A DNA stretch of 64,000 nucleotides from positions 3,536,172 to 3,600,171 of the forward strand of contig SDUX01000004.1 of assembly GCA_008729055.1 (NCBI GenBank). The letters are read 5' to 3'. Made by a program: the position numbers and the translations under genes. Below the pieces are notes generated by a model. The model worked only from the letters and a program-made list of their open reading frames with translations, had not been told where the DNA came from and searched no databases. Positions within the stretch are counted from its first letter, which is position 1. Every line of letters begins with the position of its first letter. Of the stretch, positions 11,097 to 23,254 are shown in pieces. This DNA is from Pyropia haitanensis. Its lineage: Eukaryota > Rhodophyta > Bangiophyceae > Bangiales > Bangiaceae.

Positions 11097-11559
11097 CGGC
11101 GGTGGCACCCCCCCGGCGGGGTCCCGCCGGCGGTTGCCGCCGCCGTCTCGCCTCGCGACCGGTTGTCCCGGACGAGGCGTGGGGCGGTGCGGGCGGCGGT
11201 GGAAGGGGGGGGTGCCGCGTGCTCGCGCCGCACACCGTGGCGAGAGGTGCCCACGGCCGCGTGCGCGCCGGTGGGAGGGGCGTCGGGGCATCCCTCCCCC
11301 CCTCCCCCCCCCCCCCCCCCCCTCCCCTCCCCGGCCGGGCGTGCGTGCGCCACCACCGCCGGGGTGGGTGGGGGTGGTGCGACCGCCAGCCACCGCCACC
11401 GCCGGTGGGCGCCGCCACCGCCGCCGCCGGGGTGCGTGTCGGCGTTGTGATGGAGCGGCGGCCACGCGCGCGGGGGGGGGGGGGGGCGCCCGCCCCGCCG
11501 CCCGGGTGGTGTGTGCGCGCGAGAGGCCCCCGCCGCGGCGGCGGTGGGGTGACGGCCGC

Positions 11560-11594
<35 letters not shown>

Positions 11595-12573
11595 TGCCAC
11601 CACCCGCCGGCGGCGGCGGAGCCGTGGCGGCCGGCCGAGCCGTCTGCGGGTGGGAATGGGAATGGGGGTGGGGGTGGGGGGGGGGGGGGGGGGGAGCGCC
11701 GCCCGCGCGTCACGGCGCGGCGGTGGCGGGCCGGCGGGGGTCACCACCGCCGGCGCCCCCCCCCCCCCACCACCGCAGGCGCAGGCGGCGGTGGGTGTCG
11801 CCACCGCCGGGGTGTGTGTGCAGGGGAGCGTGGGAAGGGGGGGGTGTAGGCGGTTGCCGCCGGGGGGGGGGGGGGGGGGGGGAGGGGGGGGGTGCGCAGC
11901 CGCCCCCGCCCAACGCCCGGTTGGCCGACTGTAGGCCGCCACGCGGCCGGCGCCGCGGCGGGTCCGCCCCGCGCCGACGGTGGGCGGCGGCGCGGCCCCT
12001 CCCGCAGCGCCCCGCGCGTGACGGGCGCGGCGGCGGCGACGGCCGGGCGGGGGGGGGAGGGGGGGGGGGTGGGGGGGGGGATGTGGGGAGTGACCGCCGC
12101 GGGTGGCGGGGGTGGTTGACCGCGTCGGCGGGTGCCGCCGCGGGGCGACGCGGGTGCGCCGGCAGCGACAACGCCACCGCCGCATCGACGAGGCCGCCGC
12201 GGCGGGCAACCGGCGGGTCCCCCCCCCCCCCCCCCGCCCCCCCACCGCCCACCGCCCACCCCCCCCCTCCTTTGCGTCCCCCCCCCCCCCCACCCCCCCT
12301 CCCCCGCCTGGTGGGTGGCGAGCAAGCACACCCACGCCCGACGCCCACGGGCAGCCGCGCCGCCCACGAGGCCCGCGCCGCCGCCGGCCGGTGCGTGCGC
12401 GGCGGGGGGCGTGCGGCCGCCAAAGGCGGCGACGGCTGCGCGGGCCACCACCCCCCGCGGCGGGTGAGGTCGGGGGGGGGGGGGGGGGGGGACGCGCCGG
12501 CGGCAGCGGGGGGGGTCGCGCCGCGGCGGCAGCACTTGGAACGAGACGACGGCACGGCACGGGGTGCCGCGGG

Positions 12574-12658
12574 ATGACGGCGGCAGCGGCGGCGGCGGCG
12601 GCCGCGCGTGGCGGCGGCGGCGGGGGTGAGGGTGGGGGGTGTGGCGGCGGCGGCAGCG

Positions 12659-12717
<59 letters not shown>

Positions 12718-14296
12718 CGTGCCGGCCAGTGTGCCGCGTGTAGGGGCGGACCGCCGCCGCGGCCGGCGTGGCGTGGCGAGTGGCGGCGGCGGCGGCGGTG
12801 GTGGTCGGCGGCCGGCGGCGGTGGTGGTGGTGGTGGTGGGCGGGCGGCCGCGGCGGCGGCGGCGGCGACGCTCCTTGCTGTGGCCGCGACCGCGGCGGCG
12901 GCGGCGGTGTCAACGGTCGCGACGACGGCGGCGGCGGCGGCGGCGGCGGCGACGGCGGCGGCGGCGGCGGTGGCGGTGCCGGCCGGTGGCACGGCGGCGG
13001 GGGGGGGGGGCGCGCTGCCGTTGGCCGCGCGTGGGGTGGTGGCCGCCCGCGGCGGCCGGCCGGCCGCGCGGCTGCTGCCGCCGCGTGGCCGCCAGCCGCG
13101 GGCGGGGCGGCCGGCCGGGGACGCGGCGCTGCCGGCAGGCACCGCGGCGGTGACGCGGCGCGCGGGGCTCCCCCCCGCCACCGTTCGCCACTCGGGAGAG
13201 GGGCTGGACGTGGAGGCGGGCCTCGCGACCGGCGGCGGCGGCGGCGGCGGCGGCGGCCGGTCGTCTGCCTTTGACGGCGACGCCGCGGCGGGGGCGGACG
13301 GCACGGCCGACGGGAATGGCCACCGGGTGGTGGCGCTCGCCGACGGCCGCGCCGCCGAGGCGGTCGCGTTTTGGCTCCGCCCGGATGGCGGCGCGCCGGT
13401 GCGGCGGGTGTCGGTGGCGGTGGCGGACGAGGAGGTGCTGACGGGTGTGGAGGTGGGGGAGGTGCGCCCGCCCGCGGGGGCGCCCACCGACTGGGTGGAG
13501 GTGGTCGTGACGTTTGCGTTTGAGGGGCTGCCGGGCACGACCGCGTACACGCTGGAGGTGGAGGTGGGGGGTCCCGGCGGGGGGGGGGACGACGGCGACG
13601 GCGACGGCGACGATGATGACGATGACGACGGCGACGGGGGGGGCACGACCACCCTCACCGTCACGCGCTACTACACGGCGGTGGGGGTGGCGGTGTACAC
13701 CCGCGCCGCCGACGGCGGCGCCGCGACCGTCCTCACTGGTAGCGACCGGGACGGCCTCCTCGTCGGTGACTGGCTGACGTTTGTTGCCCGGCCGGTCGTC
13801 ACCCTCCGCAGCCGCGTCGTCGGCCCGCCGCCCGGCGCCGACGGCAGCGCCGACGCGGCCGCCCTCAACGCGACGCTGTTTGAACAGTCGGGCGACGTGT
13901 ACCTCAACGTCATCAGCTTCAACGCGAGCGGCTGCACGCTGCTGGGCGGCGCCGACACGAACAGCGACGATGACCTGACGCCGCCCACCGCGTACGGCGC
14001 GCGCGCGCACTCGGGGCCGCCGTCGTCGTCACTGAGCGGCAACGGCGGCGGCCGCGACGGCACCGTTGGCGACCCCGCCGACGACGACCCGGACGCGGAC
14101 GGCAACGACCCCGCGGCGGCGGTGGAGCCCGAGGCGGCCGCGCACGTCAATGACATCCTGCCCGAGGAGTGCGGGCTGGGCTTTTCCGCCAACGGCGACC
14201 GCCTGTCACTGCGGTTCAACCTGTTCCGCGTCGGCACGGGCGCGTTCTCGGTGGTCTTTCGGTGGCCGGGGCTGACCCAGGCGGTGGGGGGGGGGA

Positions 14297-14337
<41 letters not shown>

Positions 14338-16287
14338 GACGCCGCGTCACGAGAGTACACCAACACGCTCAACGTGGCGCTCGCGACGGGCCCGCCCCCC
14401 CCCATTGTCATTGCCGGGTACGACTCGCTGCTCGACGCGTACGGCGGGGAGACGCTCGCCATGTCGGCGTTCAACGTGGCGTCGCCGCCGGTGCAGCCGT
14501 TCCGCTTCCGCCGCCTGTCCATGCTCGTCAAGTCGGTGTGCCCCGCCGACGGCGGCCGCCCCGTCGGCAGCGACGAGGACAATGACCCGCTCGACGCGCT
14601 CGACGGCGGCGCCGGCGGCGACGCTGCCGACGCGGTCGGCCCGGCCGGCGGCGCCAGCGGCAGTGACGGCGACGGCACCGCCGCGCTGAGCTTCCCGTGG
14701 GTGCAGGCCGCGTCGAGCCTCACCGCCCAGCCGTGGCAGACGGTCGCGTTCCGCACGCCCGTGCTGACGGACCTCTCCCCCGGCGGCGACGACCTCTACT
14801 GCGTCCGCGTGCTGTCGTCGCTCGTGTCGATTGACCTGCTGCGGGAGGCGGAGCAGGACCCGCACCGCTTCCGCTTTGCCGTCGCGCCTGACGGGGTGGC
14901 GCTGCCGCGGTCGCCCGCCGCCGAGACGGTGCCGGCCGGTGCGACCGCGCCGGCGGGGGAGGCCCCCCCGCCCGCGTCGGCCACCGCGGGCGCCAACGAC
15001 ACGGTGCTGGCGTTTGAGGTGGACCTGGCGCCCTACACAGAGCTGACCTTCTCGCAGCACAAGAGCGACCAGCTGACCGCGGCGGTCGCGGCCGCCGTTG
15101 GCGTCGAGCCGGCCTCCATCTACTTGATTGCTGCCACACCGCAGCGCTTCCCGGGCCTGCAAGCCGTAGCGGGCAGGGACGACAGCGACGACGACGACGG
15201 CGCCAGCAGTGACGACGGCGACGACGACGACGATGACGACGACGGCAGTAGCGACGATGACGACGATGCGTCGACGACGGCCGATGGCCTGTTCACCACG
15301 GCGAGCACAGACGATGACGACGACAGCAAAGCAAAGAAACAAGATGCGGACGATGATGAGGACCGCAAGCCACGCTTCCGTGGCCTGCGCGTCCTCTACG
15401 TCATCGCCCCCGCCGTTGGGGGCAAACCTCTGGACGTGGCGCCCCTCGCGACCGCCCTCACCGCGTTTATTCGCCCGCCTTCCACCAAGGCCGACGACGC
15501 AGCGGTGCTGGCCGCAGAGCGGCAGCCCACGGGGTCCGCCCCACGCCTCGACCGGTCCATCTTCCTCCTCCCCTCCCAGGTGGCCCTCGCGGCCACGCCA
15601 TCGACGCGCACCCGCGCCGAGGCCGCCGACGCGATCCGCCTGCCGCCCGGCGTCGCGGACATCACGCGGGAGCTGGACGGCGTCGCGGGCCTGTCCGCGG
15701 CTGGCACCGCCGGCGTCATCGCGGCCGTCACCGCCGCCGTCACGGCCACCGTCCTGGGCCTGCTGTGCGTGCACCACGCGGTGCACGGCATTGGGAGCGA
15801 CTACTCGTGCTCCGAGTCGGACGCCATGTCCATCATTGGCGGCGGCGGCGGCATGGGCGGGGCGCACTACGGCATCAAGGACGTGCCCGACCCGCACGCG
15901 GTCATGTACAAGATGCCCGTCCTCCGCGACAAGGACGGCCGCCGCTCCACCGACGTGTACAGTGTGGCGGCCGATGGGGATGATGGCCTCGGCGGCAGCC
16001 TCTTTGGTGGGGGGGGGGGCGCGGGGGCGGGGGGCGCCGGCAGCCTCGACGATGGCCTGTGGGACCCGGGCGCGGACGCGGCGGCAGGCGGCGGCGGCGG
16101 CGGCGGCGACGGGTACGGCGGCGGCGGCTATGGCGGCGGCGGCGCGCCGACGGCGCGGCCCAGCTCGCTCACCGCCCCAGACTCGAGGGGCGTCATGTAC
16201 AACCACCCGGTCGCGCACACCACCACGGCGTCGGTGTCGCTTGAAGGGTTTGGCGGCCGCGGCTCGGGCGGTGGCGGCGGCGGTGGC

Positions 16288-16329
<42 letters not shown>

Positions 16330-16474
16330 ATGGGCGGCGGCATGGACGGCGCCGGCGGCCCGCTGTCGTCGTACGGCGCGGGCACCGCGGAGCGGGCGCA
16401 GGTGAGCCGCGCGCGGCGGGCGGCCAACGTTGTGCAGCGGGCGCTGCAGCTCAACATGCTCGGCAAGCGCGGCC

Positions 16475-16512
<38 letters not shown>

Positions 16513-16920
16513 GCGTTTGCGCGCCCGCACCCGTTTGACGGCCACGCGCCCCACGTGAGCGGCAGCGCGGGCGGCGGCAGCAGCAGCGGCGGGCCCGGCA
16601 GCCTGCCCGACACGACACCGTCGACGACGCCGCCGACGCCGTTCAAGGCGCCCGGCCCCCCCAGCCGTGCGGAGCGAGCAGGGGGGGTGGGGGGCGGTGG
16701 CGGCGGCGGCGGCGGCGGCGGCTCTGCCGCCAGCCGCCCCGCCCGCGGCGGCCCTGGCGGTGGTTGGGGGGGGGGGGGCGGTGGGGAGGAGCCGCCGGGC
16801 GGTGGCGGCGGCGGCGGCCGCGGCGGCCACGGCGGCCGCCGCGTCCTCTACGAGGAGGAGCACGTGCCGTCGTACATGGCTATGGGCGGCCCGTGGGGGG
16901 GGGAAGACAGCGACCTGTAG
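12574..16920 (+). CDS. Large single-pass membrane protein, unrecognised
   Basis: Read from ATG 12574 it has 1,448 residues, ending at TAG 16918-16920. Residues 1-190 are Gly/Ala/Arg-rich and the start is uncertain. The likely ectodomain (about 200-1035) has beta-rich segments (GTTAYTLEVEV, RLSLRFNLFRVGTGAF) and few cysteines. Near 15000-15140 a segment ends in VEPASIYLIAATPQ, is interrupted by an Asp-rich insert (about 15178-15365), and resumes as GLRVLYVIAP, like a single small alpha/beta module split by an acidic loop. One transmembrane helix lies at about 15690-15790 (AGVIAAVTAAVTATVLGLLC). The roughly 375-residue tail is Gly-rich and holds two copies of a motif V-M-Y-(K/N)-x-P-V. I considered HAP2/GCS1 and rejected it. 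Topology as a type I protein is inferred; function unknown. Confidence 0.6.
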
Positions 16921-16941
16921 GCCACCGCCGGGAGGAAAAAC

Positions 16942-16947
16942 AATAAA
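16942..16947 (+). terminator. AATAAA polyadenylation signal
   Basis: Twenty-two bases after the stop codon of the membrane-protein gene, followed at once by an A run (16952-16964). Canonical sequence and position; it could also arise from the local A-richness. Confidence 0.5.
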
Positions 16948-17023
16948 CGACAAAAAAAAAAAAAAGCAGCACGGCCGCACCCGCCCGCCCGTGGCACGGC
17001 ACGGCCCACGGCCGCGCGTGCGG

Positions 17024-17369
17024 TCATGCGGGGAGCTCAAACCAGACGCCCGCGGGCGGCACCTCTGGGCTCTTGACCACCACCGCCGCGCGGGTGCGCG
17101 GGCCGACCCCGTCGGGCGGCGGCGGCAGCGGGGGTGCGATGGACGCCACCCCCGCCGGCACCCCCCCCCCCCCCGGCCGCGCCACCCACACCCGCACCGC
17201 CGGCGCCGGGAGCCACGCGTCGCCGAGGGCGGGCACCAGCAGCCGGCCGCCGCCGGGCGCGGCGCCCCAGCGGCTCGTCGCCTGGTTGGCCCACACCACG
17301 GGGACGGCCCAGCGACGCGCGACGGAGCCAAGCCGCTGCGCCAGCGCCGCCCGCACGCCGCGCGTGTGG

Positions 17370-17423
<54 letters not shown>

Positions 17424-18670
17424 ATCGGCGGCGCCGCCTCGGCCGCCCGCAGCAGCAGCGCACAGCCGTCGAGGACGACGGCCGCGACGCGCCCGCGGTG
17501 GCGGCCGAGCAGCGCGTCGAGGGCGGTGATGAGGGCGACCAGCGCGGACGCGTCGGTCACCCGGTGGACGGCCGTCGCGGCGAGCACCCGCTCGCCCGCG
17601 GCGGTGGCACCCGTGACGGGCACGCCGCCGGCAGAGGCGGACGCGGGCGGACCCGAGCCGAGCGACGCCGCCACCGCCGCGCCGGCCGCCGCCGCCCGCG
17701 CCGCGCAGTAGCCGCCGTCGCCGTCAATGTAGAGCGCGCGCACCGCGTCGCCGCCGTCGCTGCTGTCACCCGCGTTGCCGTTGCCGCTGTCACCAACGGT
17801 GCCGTCGCCGCCGCCGCCGTCGCCGCCGCCGCCGTCGCCGCGCCCGCCAGCGTCCCCCCCCCAGCCGGCCGGGACCACCCGCGGCGGCGGCGGCAGCAGC
17901 GCCGCGGCGGCAACGAGCGCCAGCGCCAGGGCGGTCTTGCCCCCCCCGGGGGCCCGGCGAGCTCGGTCAGCTGGCCGGCGCGGACGCCCCCGCCGAGCGC
18001 GCCGTCCACCGCCGCGACGGTGGTGGGGAGGTGCGAGCGGCGGCGGCGGCGGCCGCCGCCGCCGCCGCCGCCACGGCCACGGTCGTCGGCGTCGAGCAGG
18101 TCCGCCGCGGTGGGCGCCACTGACCAGAGAGAGCAGCGAGGGGCCCCAGGGAAGGGACGGGGCGGGGGTAGGAGGGAGCAAAAACGAAAACGGAAAGGCG
18201 CACCCGCAGCGTGCCATTCGACGGGGGCGGGGAGACGACAGCACGGCCGGCGGCGCGGCGGGTCAGCCAGCTGCCGCCACCCCACGTGTCGGCGGGCGTG
18301 CACCGGCGTGCCGTGGCGGGTCGAGGCTGGCGCCCGCGGCCGGTCTCGGCGAGGGCGCAGCTGCTCCCCCCCCCCGCCGCGCCCCCGCCCGCCCCCCCCC
18401 CCCCCCCCCTCCCCCCCCCTTCCCCCTAGCGGTGGGCCACCACCACCCGCGGCAGCACGTACCAAACTGCGGGGTAAAATAGGGCGGCCCGTCGGCGGCG
18501 GCAGCGGCGACGGGCACTCCCGCGAGCAGCGGCGGGGTGGCCATCCCGCCTGCCCGCGCGGGCGGGCGCGCCGCGCCGCGGCCGCGCGGCGGCGGCCGGC
18601 GGCGGCGGCCGGGGGGGCGGATGGACCGGTCCGCGCGGATGCCCACGACGGCGACGCCGGCGAGCGGCAT
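17024..18670 (-). CDS. RAD51C: RAD51C-like recombinase paralogue
   Basis: Exons 18670-18463 and 18119-17024, about 434 residues with one frame break. RAD51 paralogues act in homologous recombination as ATPases. Visible motifs follow human RAD51C in order: MPLAGVAVVGIRADRSIRPPG at the start, TAADLLDAD before the core, VDGALGGGVRAGQLTELAG, a Walker A (GPPGGGKTA once one G is restored in the run at 17941-17947), a segment ALYIDGDGGY equivalent to 'vFIDTEGsF', Walker B-like VAAVVLDGCALL, VPVVWANQATSRW, LLVPALGDAW and a final VVVKSPEVPPAGVWFEL. The N-terminus is shorter than usual and Gly-rich inserts separate the motifs. As written, the Walker A lysine is out of frame. RAD51C is preferred to XRCC3 because of the LLVPALG and late KSP segments. 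Confidence 0.8.
18120..18462 (-). other. Intron, RAD51C-like gene (343 bp)
   Basis: Donor TTTG|GTACGT at 18462, acceptor GGTCAG|TGG at 18120, phase 1 on both sides. It joins PYFTPQF to VAPTAADLL. Confidence 0.8.
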
Positions 18671-19660
18671 GAAGCCATGCGCCGTACCGAGTCCCGCGTG
18701 GGGCGGATCGACTCGTCGTCCTGTGCCACGTGGACACAAGTGCGGTTGGTCCAGGGTGGCGACTGCCACGTTGCAATGTGAGAGACACGTTGTGGCGCTC
18801 GCCACATTGGACAAATTAATAATAAAAGTACATGGAACAGTGCAGCCACGTGTGCGTCAACAACAAGATTTTCGGCTGTCGACGATCGGTTGTGTGTAGT
18901 AGCACGCGCCCCCCTTCCCCTCGGCCAGTCCCCTCGGCGAGTGACCCGCCTCCACGACCGGCGGCAGTGGTCTTATTTTGGCCCGCGACGGTCGGCCGTC
19001 GCGCCGCGGCGAGAAGCGCGCGCGGCGGCGCGCAGCCCACCCCCACGGCTCCAGGCCACGCGGCCGTTTCGTTTTTTGGGCAAACCCCCGCTGGGACACG
19101 CCGGCCGCGCGGTCGCAGCGGGAGGGGATGCGGGCGCGCCCCTGCCGCGCGGGCGGGGGTTCGTCCCCCGGTTCCACGCCGGCATCCACAACCCGCCTCG
19201 GCTCCTTCACCTGGTGCTTATCCTCACCTCTGCGCCTTTATCAGGTGGTTCCTGCACCCCCCTCGCTTCTGCCTTGTTCCCGGTGGCCCTCCCGCTTGTG
19301 TCTTCCGGGATTCTTCCCCCTCGTGCCCTCCTGCAGCGGTTTACGCGCCACGCGCGGCCGCCTGTGCTCTTCTTTGTACCCCCCCCGTGACCCCACGCCG
19401 CCCATCCGGGGAACGGCTGCCCTCCTGCTGGCTTCTAGGCGTAGTCGCGGCAACTCGGAATCTACAAAGGGGCGTGCCCCTTTGAGGGGGGGCCATCGCC
19501 ACTCCCCGTCGACGTCCCCTCATCCCCCACTTCCTCCCCTCGCTCGGTTTGACCCTTGCGCCTCCTTCAGGCCACCCGCGGAGCGCCCTTCCCACCAGCC
19601 CCGCGCCCTCTGCCGCCCCCCCTCCCTCTCCCCCTCGCCCCACCCCCTGTTTGTTTCGGC
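18671..19660. other. Intergenic between divergent genes
   Basis: An AT-rich pocket at 18770-18860 (including a run of AATAATAAAAG) lies just upstream of the RAD51C gene and is a plausible promoter. From 19200 to 19660 the plus strand is pyrimidine-rich, probably the leader of the next gene. No convincing gene or RNA gene seen. Confidence 0.45.
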
Positions 19661-20259
19661 ATGTCGGGCGCCATGGAGGGCGTGACGGCGGTGCCCCACC
19701 TGGGCGCTGCCGCCCCCCCCACCGCCACCCCCGCCGGCGGCGGCACGCCCATGCAAGGCGTGACGACGCCGGCGGCGCCCCCCCCCGCGACGACCCCCCC
19801 CCCCCCCCCCGACCTCGACGCCGCCATCACCGCCGCGCGGCGCACCCTCCGCCGCGTCCACCAGTCCCTACGCGGCGCGCTGGTGGCGGCGGCAGCTGGT
19901 GGCGACGGCGGCGGCGGCGGCCGCCCCGCGGGGACCGCCCGCGCCCGGGATGGCGGCGGCGGCGGCGGCGACGCGCGGCGACCAGGGCGGTCCCCATCGA
20001 CGGTGGCGGCGGTGGCGGCGCTGCGCCGCGCGCTGGCGGACCTTGCCGCCGCGACGGCCGCCGCGCTGACCGCCGCGGCGGCCAAGCGGGCGGCCGCCGA
20101 GGTGGAGGCGCACGCAACGGCCGCCGCCGCGGCAGCGGAAGCGGAAGCAGCGGCGGCAGCAGTGGCAGCAGCCGCGGCGGTGGGGGGGGCGGCCGCGGCG
20201 GTGGCGCCGCCCCGACCCCCGCCGCCGCCGCTGCCGCCGAGGCCATAAAGGGGGAGCCG

Positions 20260-20291
<32 letters not shown>

Positions 20292-20850
20292 GCCCGGCCG
20301 CGGCACGCCCGGTGGGGCGCTGCCGCTGCCGACGGCCGCCGCCGGTGGGGGTGGCGGTGACGCGCCGCGTGTGGCGGTGGCGGCCAAGGCGGAGCCGCCG
20401 CCGCCGCGGCCCGTGCCACCGGCAGCGCCGGCGGGCGGGCCGACGGCGGTGGCGGCCGCCGCGGCGGCAACGGCCGCAGCGGCGGCCGGGGGGGGGGGCT
20501 CGGACGCGGCCGCCGCCGCGGCCGCCGCCCCGGCGGCGGCAGCAGCAGAGCCGCCGGCCGGCGCGCTGCCGCCGCCGGGTGCGGTGGGGGCGGTGGCGGG
20601 TGGCGCCGCCGGGGGGGGTGCCGCTGGTGCCGCCGCCGCCGTCAGCGGCGGCGCCGCCGCCGCCGCCGCGACGCGGCCACCGTCCACGGCGGCGGCGGCG
20701 GCGGCGGCGGCGACGGCGGCGGCGGCCGCCCAGGCCGGCGCCGCCGCGGGCGTCGGCCCGCCGTCGGCGGCCGCCGCCGCCCCCGCCGCCAGTCACGCGA
20801 CGCCCGCGGCAACCGCCGCGCCCGCCACCGACGGTGCGTCGGCGGCGGGT

Positions 20851-20891
<41 letters not shown>

Positions 20892-21387
20892 TGCCGCCGC
20901 CGCGCCCGCGCCGCTGCGGGCGGCCGGCCCCGGAGCGGCGGCGGTGGCCGCCCCGCCGGCCGCGGCGGCGGTGGCCGACGCCAGCCGCGTGCCGCCGCCG
21001 CCGCCGCCGCCGTCGGCCGCGGCAGCCGCCGCCGCCGCTGCCGCCGCCGGCGCGGCCACCCCTGCCGCCGCCGCCGCCGCCGCCGTCGGGGGGCTGCCGC
21101 CCGCGGCGGCGTCACCGGCGGCGGCGGGGACGGCCGCGCCGCCCGCGGCCGGGCGGGGCACCCCCGGCGGCGGCGGCTCCGTCGGCACCACCGGGACGGG
21201 CGCCGCGGCGGCCGGCGGCGCGGCCGCCGCCGCCGTCGCCGCCGCCGCGGGGGCCGGGCCGGCAGCGCCGGCGGTGGCACCCGCCGCCACCCCCGCCGCC
21301 GTCCCGCCACCCCCCGCCGCCGTCCCCAGTGGCGCCAAGCCCCCGCCGCCGCCCGCCACCGCCGCCGCCACCACCGCCTCCACCACC

Positions 21388-21427
<40 letters not shown>

Positions 21428-21526
21428 ATGACGCCGCCGCCACCACCGCCTCCACTGCCGCCGCCGCCGCCACGGCCCCTGCCCTCACCGCCGCCGGCAA
21501 CCACCCGCGCCCAGCCACGCCCACGG

Positions 21527-21574
<48 letters not shown>

Positions 21575-21816
21575 TGCCACGGCCGCCGTCGCCGGCGGCC
21601 GGGCCACGGCGGCCGGCGGCCGGCGGGCCGGGGGTGGCGGCGCTCGTCGCGCGCCGCGACGCGCTCGTCGCGGCGGTGCGCGCGGCGAACGGGCACCTGT
21701 GGGTGCTCATCTCGGCGCTGCGCGCCGCGCACGCCGACGCAACGGTGATGGGGTGGGAGGAGTGGCGGGGGGGGGGGGTGGGGGGGGGGGGGGGGGGGGG
21801 GGTTGCCGGTCGGTAG
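19661..21816 (+). CDS. Low-complexity protein with possible Mediator MED30-type ends
   Basis: About 718 residues with one frame break, either at the G run near 20187 or the C run near 20215. After MSGAMEGVTAVPHLG comes a helix (LDAAITAARRTLRRVHQSL), then a second Ala-rich helix. The middle (about 20250-21600) is almost wholly Ala, Pro and Gly. The C-terminus is a well-formed helix, ALVARRDALVAAVRAANGHL then WVLISALRAAHADATVM, which recalls the 'N-x-HLK-LI-x-LR-L-x-D-I' ending of Mediator subunit MED30. Two Lys sites in a psi-K-x-E setting (IKGEP, AKAEP) are seen in the spacer. The stop lies in a G-rich tract, so the last residues are unsure. The MED30 call is a hypothesis. Confidence 0.5.
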
Positions 21817-22708
21817 CCGCCTGTTGGTGGTGGGAGGGGGGGGGGGGGGGGCGGGGGGGAGGGCGGGGGGGGGGGGGGGGGGGTTGCTGAGTAAACAGGG
21901 GGGGGGTTGGGTGGCGAGCGGCGGGTGTGGGCGGGAGGGGTCTGGGGGGTGAGCGGCGGGCGCGGATGTGTGCGTGGCCGTCGTGGGCAGCGGGTTTGGT
22001 GCGGGGCAGCGTGGGAAGCGGGCCGGCCCGCCGCGGCGGGCCAGACGGCGGGGCGGGAGCAGACCGCGGCAGCGGGTGTCTGCCGGCCGTCGCGCCCTTC
22101 CCAACGTCACGGGCGAGGCGGTGGGGGAGGCGTGCCGTTGCCACCCGACAGACGTGGGCGGCGGGTCCCCGCCGGCTGGGGCGGCCGCGCCCGCGCCGCT
22201 GGGGCCGCCGCCCGCGGGCGGGCGCGGGTGTCCCTGGACGGTCTGGCAGTGGCGGCGAGGCGCGTGTCCCCCCCTCCACGCCCCGCCGGCTGGTCCAGCC
22301 GCCGCGGCGGGCGTAGCGGCCGCCGCTCGGTACGGTGGGGGCGCTGCGGCCGCGGGCGGGGGAGGTGGGGCGGCGGCGGTGGCGAAGCGGGCGCAGCCGT
22401 GCCTGCCGCGTCCACGACCACGTGTCCCGTCGAGCGCAGCGAGTTGGGTCGGAGGAATTGAGCAGCATCGTTTAACGATCGACCTGGCCGTGTCAGTGGC
22501 CCCTCGTGATCCGGGCCTGGTCCCCCCCCCCGCCCCACGTGGCGCGGCACGTCAAGGCGGGCCGGCACCTTCCAGCGCCCGCGGCGCGCGTGGAACTGCA
22601 CACGGCTCCCCCTTCCCCCCCCCCCCCCCCCCGCACCGTCGACCACCGGTACGGAGGACGGTACCCCCCCTTCCTTCTCTCCTTGGCGCGCCTCACGCCA
22701 AACACGAC
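21817..22708. other. Intergenic, G-rich then AT-neutral
   Basis: 21817-21905 is nearly pure G runs. The rest is GC-rich with a short AT-neutral stretch at 22440-22500, plausibly promoter for the DUF2358-SOUL gene. No gene seen. Confidence 0.45.
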
Positions 22709-23222
22709 ATGGCTCGGGGTGGTTCCCCCGCGCGCGTTGCGTTTGCGGCTGCCGCTGGCGTCGGCGCCCCCCCCCGCCGGGGCGTCCGTGGCGGCCGCGT
22801 CGCGGCGGGGCGCCCCCCCCCCCCCCCCCCGACGATGGCCGCCTCGCCCGTGACGCGGATTGTGCCCGCCACCCCCCCCCCCCCCACCCCCCCCCCGCCG
22901 TTGCGGCGCTCGCTGCCAAGCTCCAAACCGAGCTCCCCGCCCTCTTCCGCGCCGACGCGGACCCGGACTGGTCGCTCTACACCCCCGACGTGCTGTTTGA
23001 GGACCCGCTCAACCGGTTCCGCGGGGTGGCCAAGTACCGCGCCAACATCCGCTTCCTAAAGGAGTCGTTTGCGTTCCGCAACGCGGCCATGTTCCTCCAC
23101 GACACGGTCGCGGGGGAGGCGGAGGTGGTCACCCGCTGGACGCTCGCCATGACCGCCGCCTTCCTCCCGTGGGCGCCGCGGGTGGTCTTTACGGGCGAGT
23201 CGGTGTACGGCGTGGACGTGCG

Positions 23223-23254
<32 letters not shown>

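Larger units (their letters stand above)
6927..12573. other. Low-complexity G/C region without a supportable gene
   Basis: About 5.6 kb of nearly pure G/C with long G and C runs, CCG/GGC-type triplet stretches, Pro- and Arg-coding noise in all frames and very few stop codons. The long open frames here (up to 1,400-1,900 codons on both strands) come from lack of A/T, not from coding constraint: none shows a domain, and composition merely mirrors the DNA. A T run of 18 or more bases at 10724-10742 is the only striking departure. The far right end may be the leader of the membrane-protein gene starting near 12574. Confidence 0.6.

Noticed and set aside
6826..13664. Open frames of 1,400-1,900 codons on both strands
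   Set aside because: They overlap each other and real genes, mirror triplet repeats, and hold no domain. Lack of stop codons follows from lack of A/T.
12574..16920. HAP2/GCS1 gamete fusion protein
   Set aside because: Size and single transmembrane helix fit, but the Cys-rich ectodomain and fusion-domain signature are absent.
16949..16965. Poly(A) tail of a retrocopied gene
   Set aside because: The A run follows an AATAAA in the natural 3' region of a large gene; there is no target duplication.
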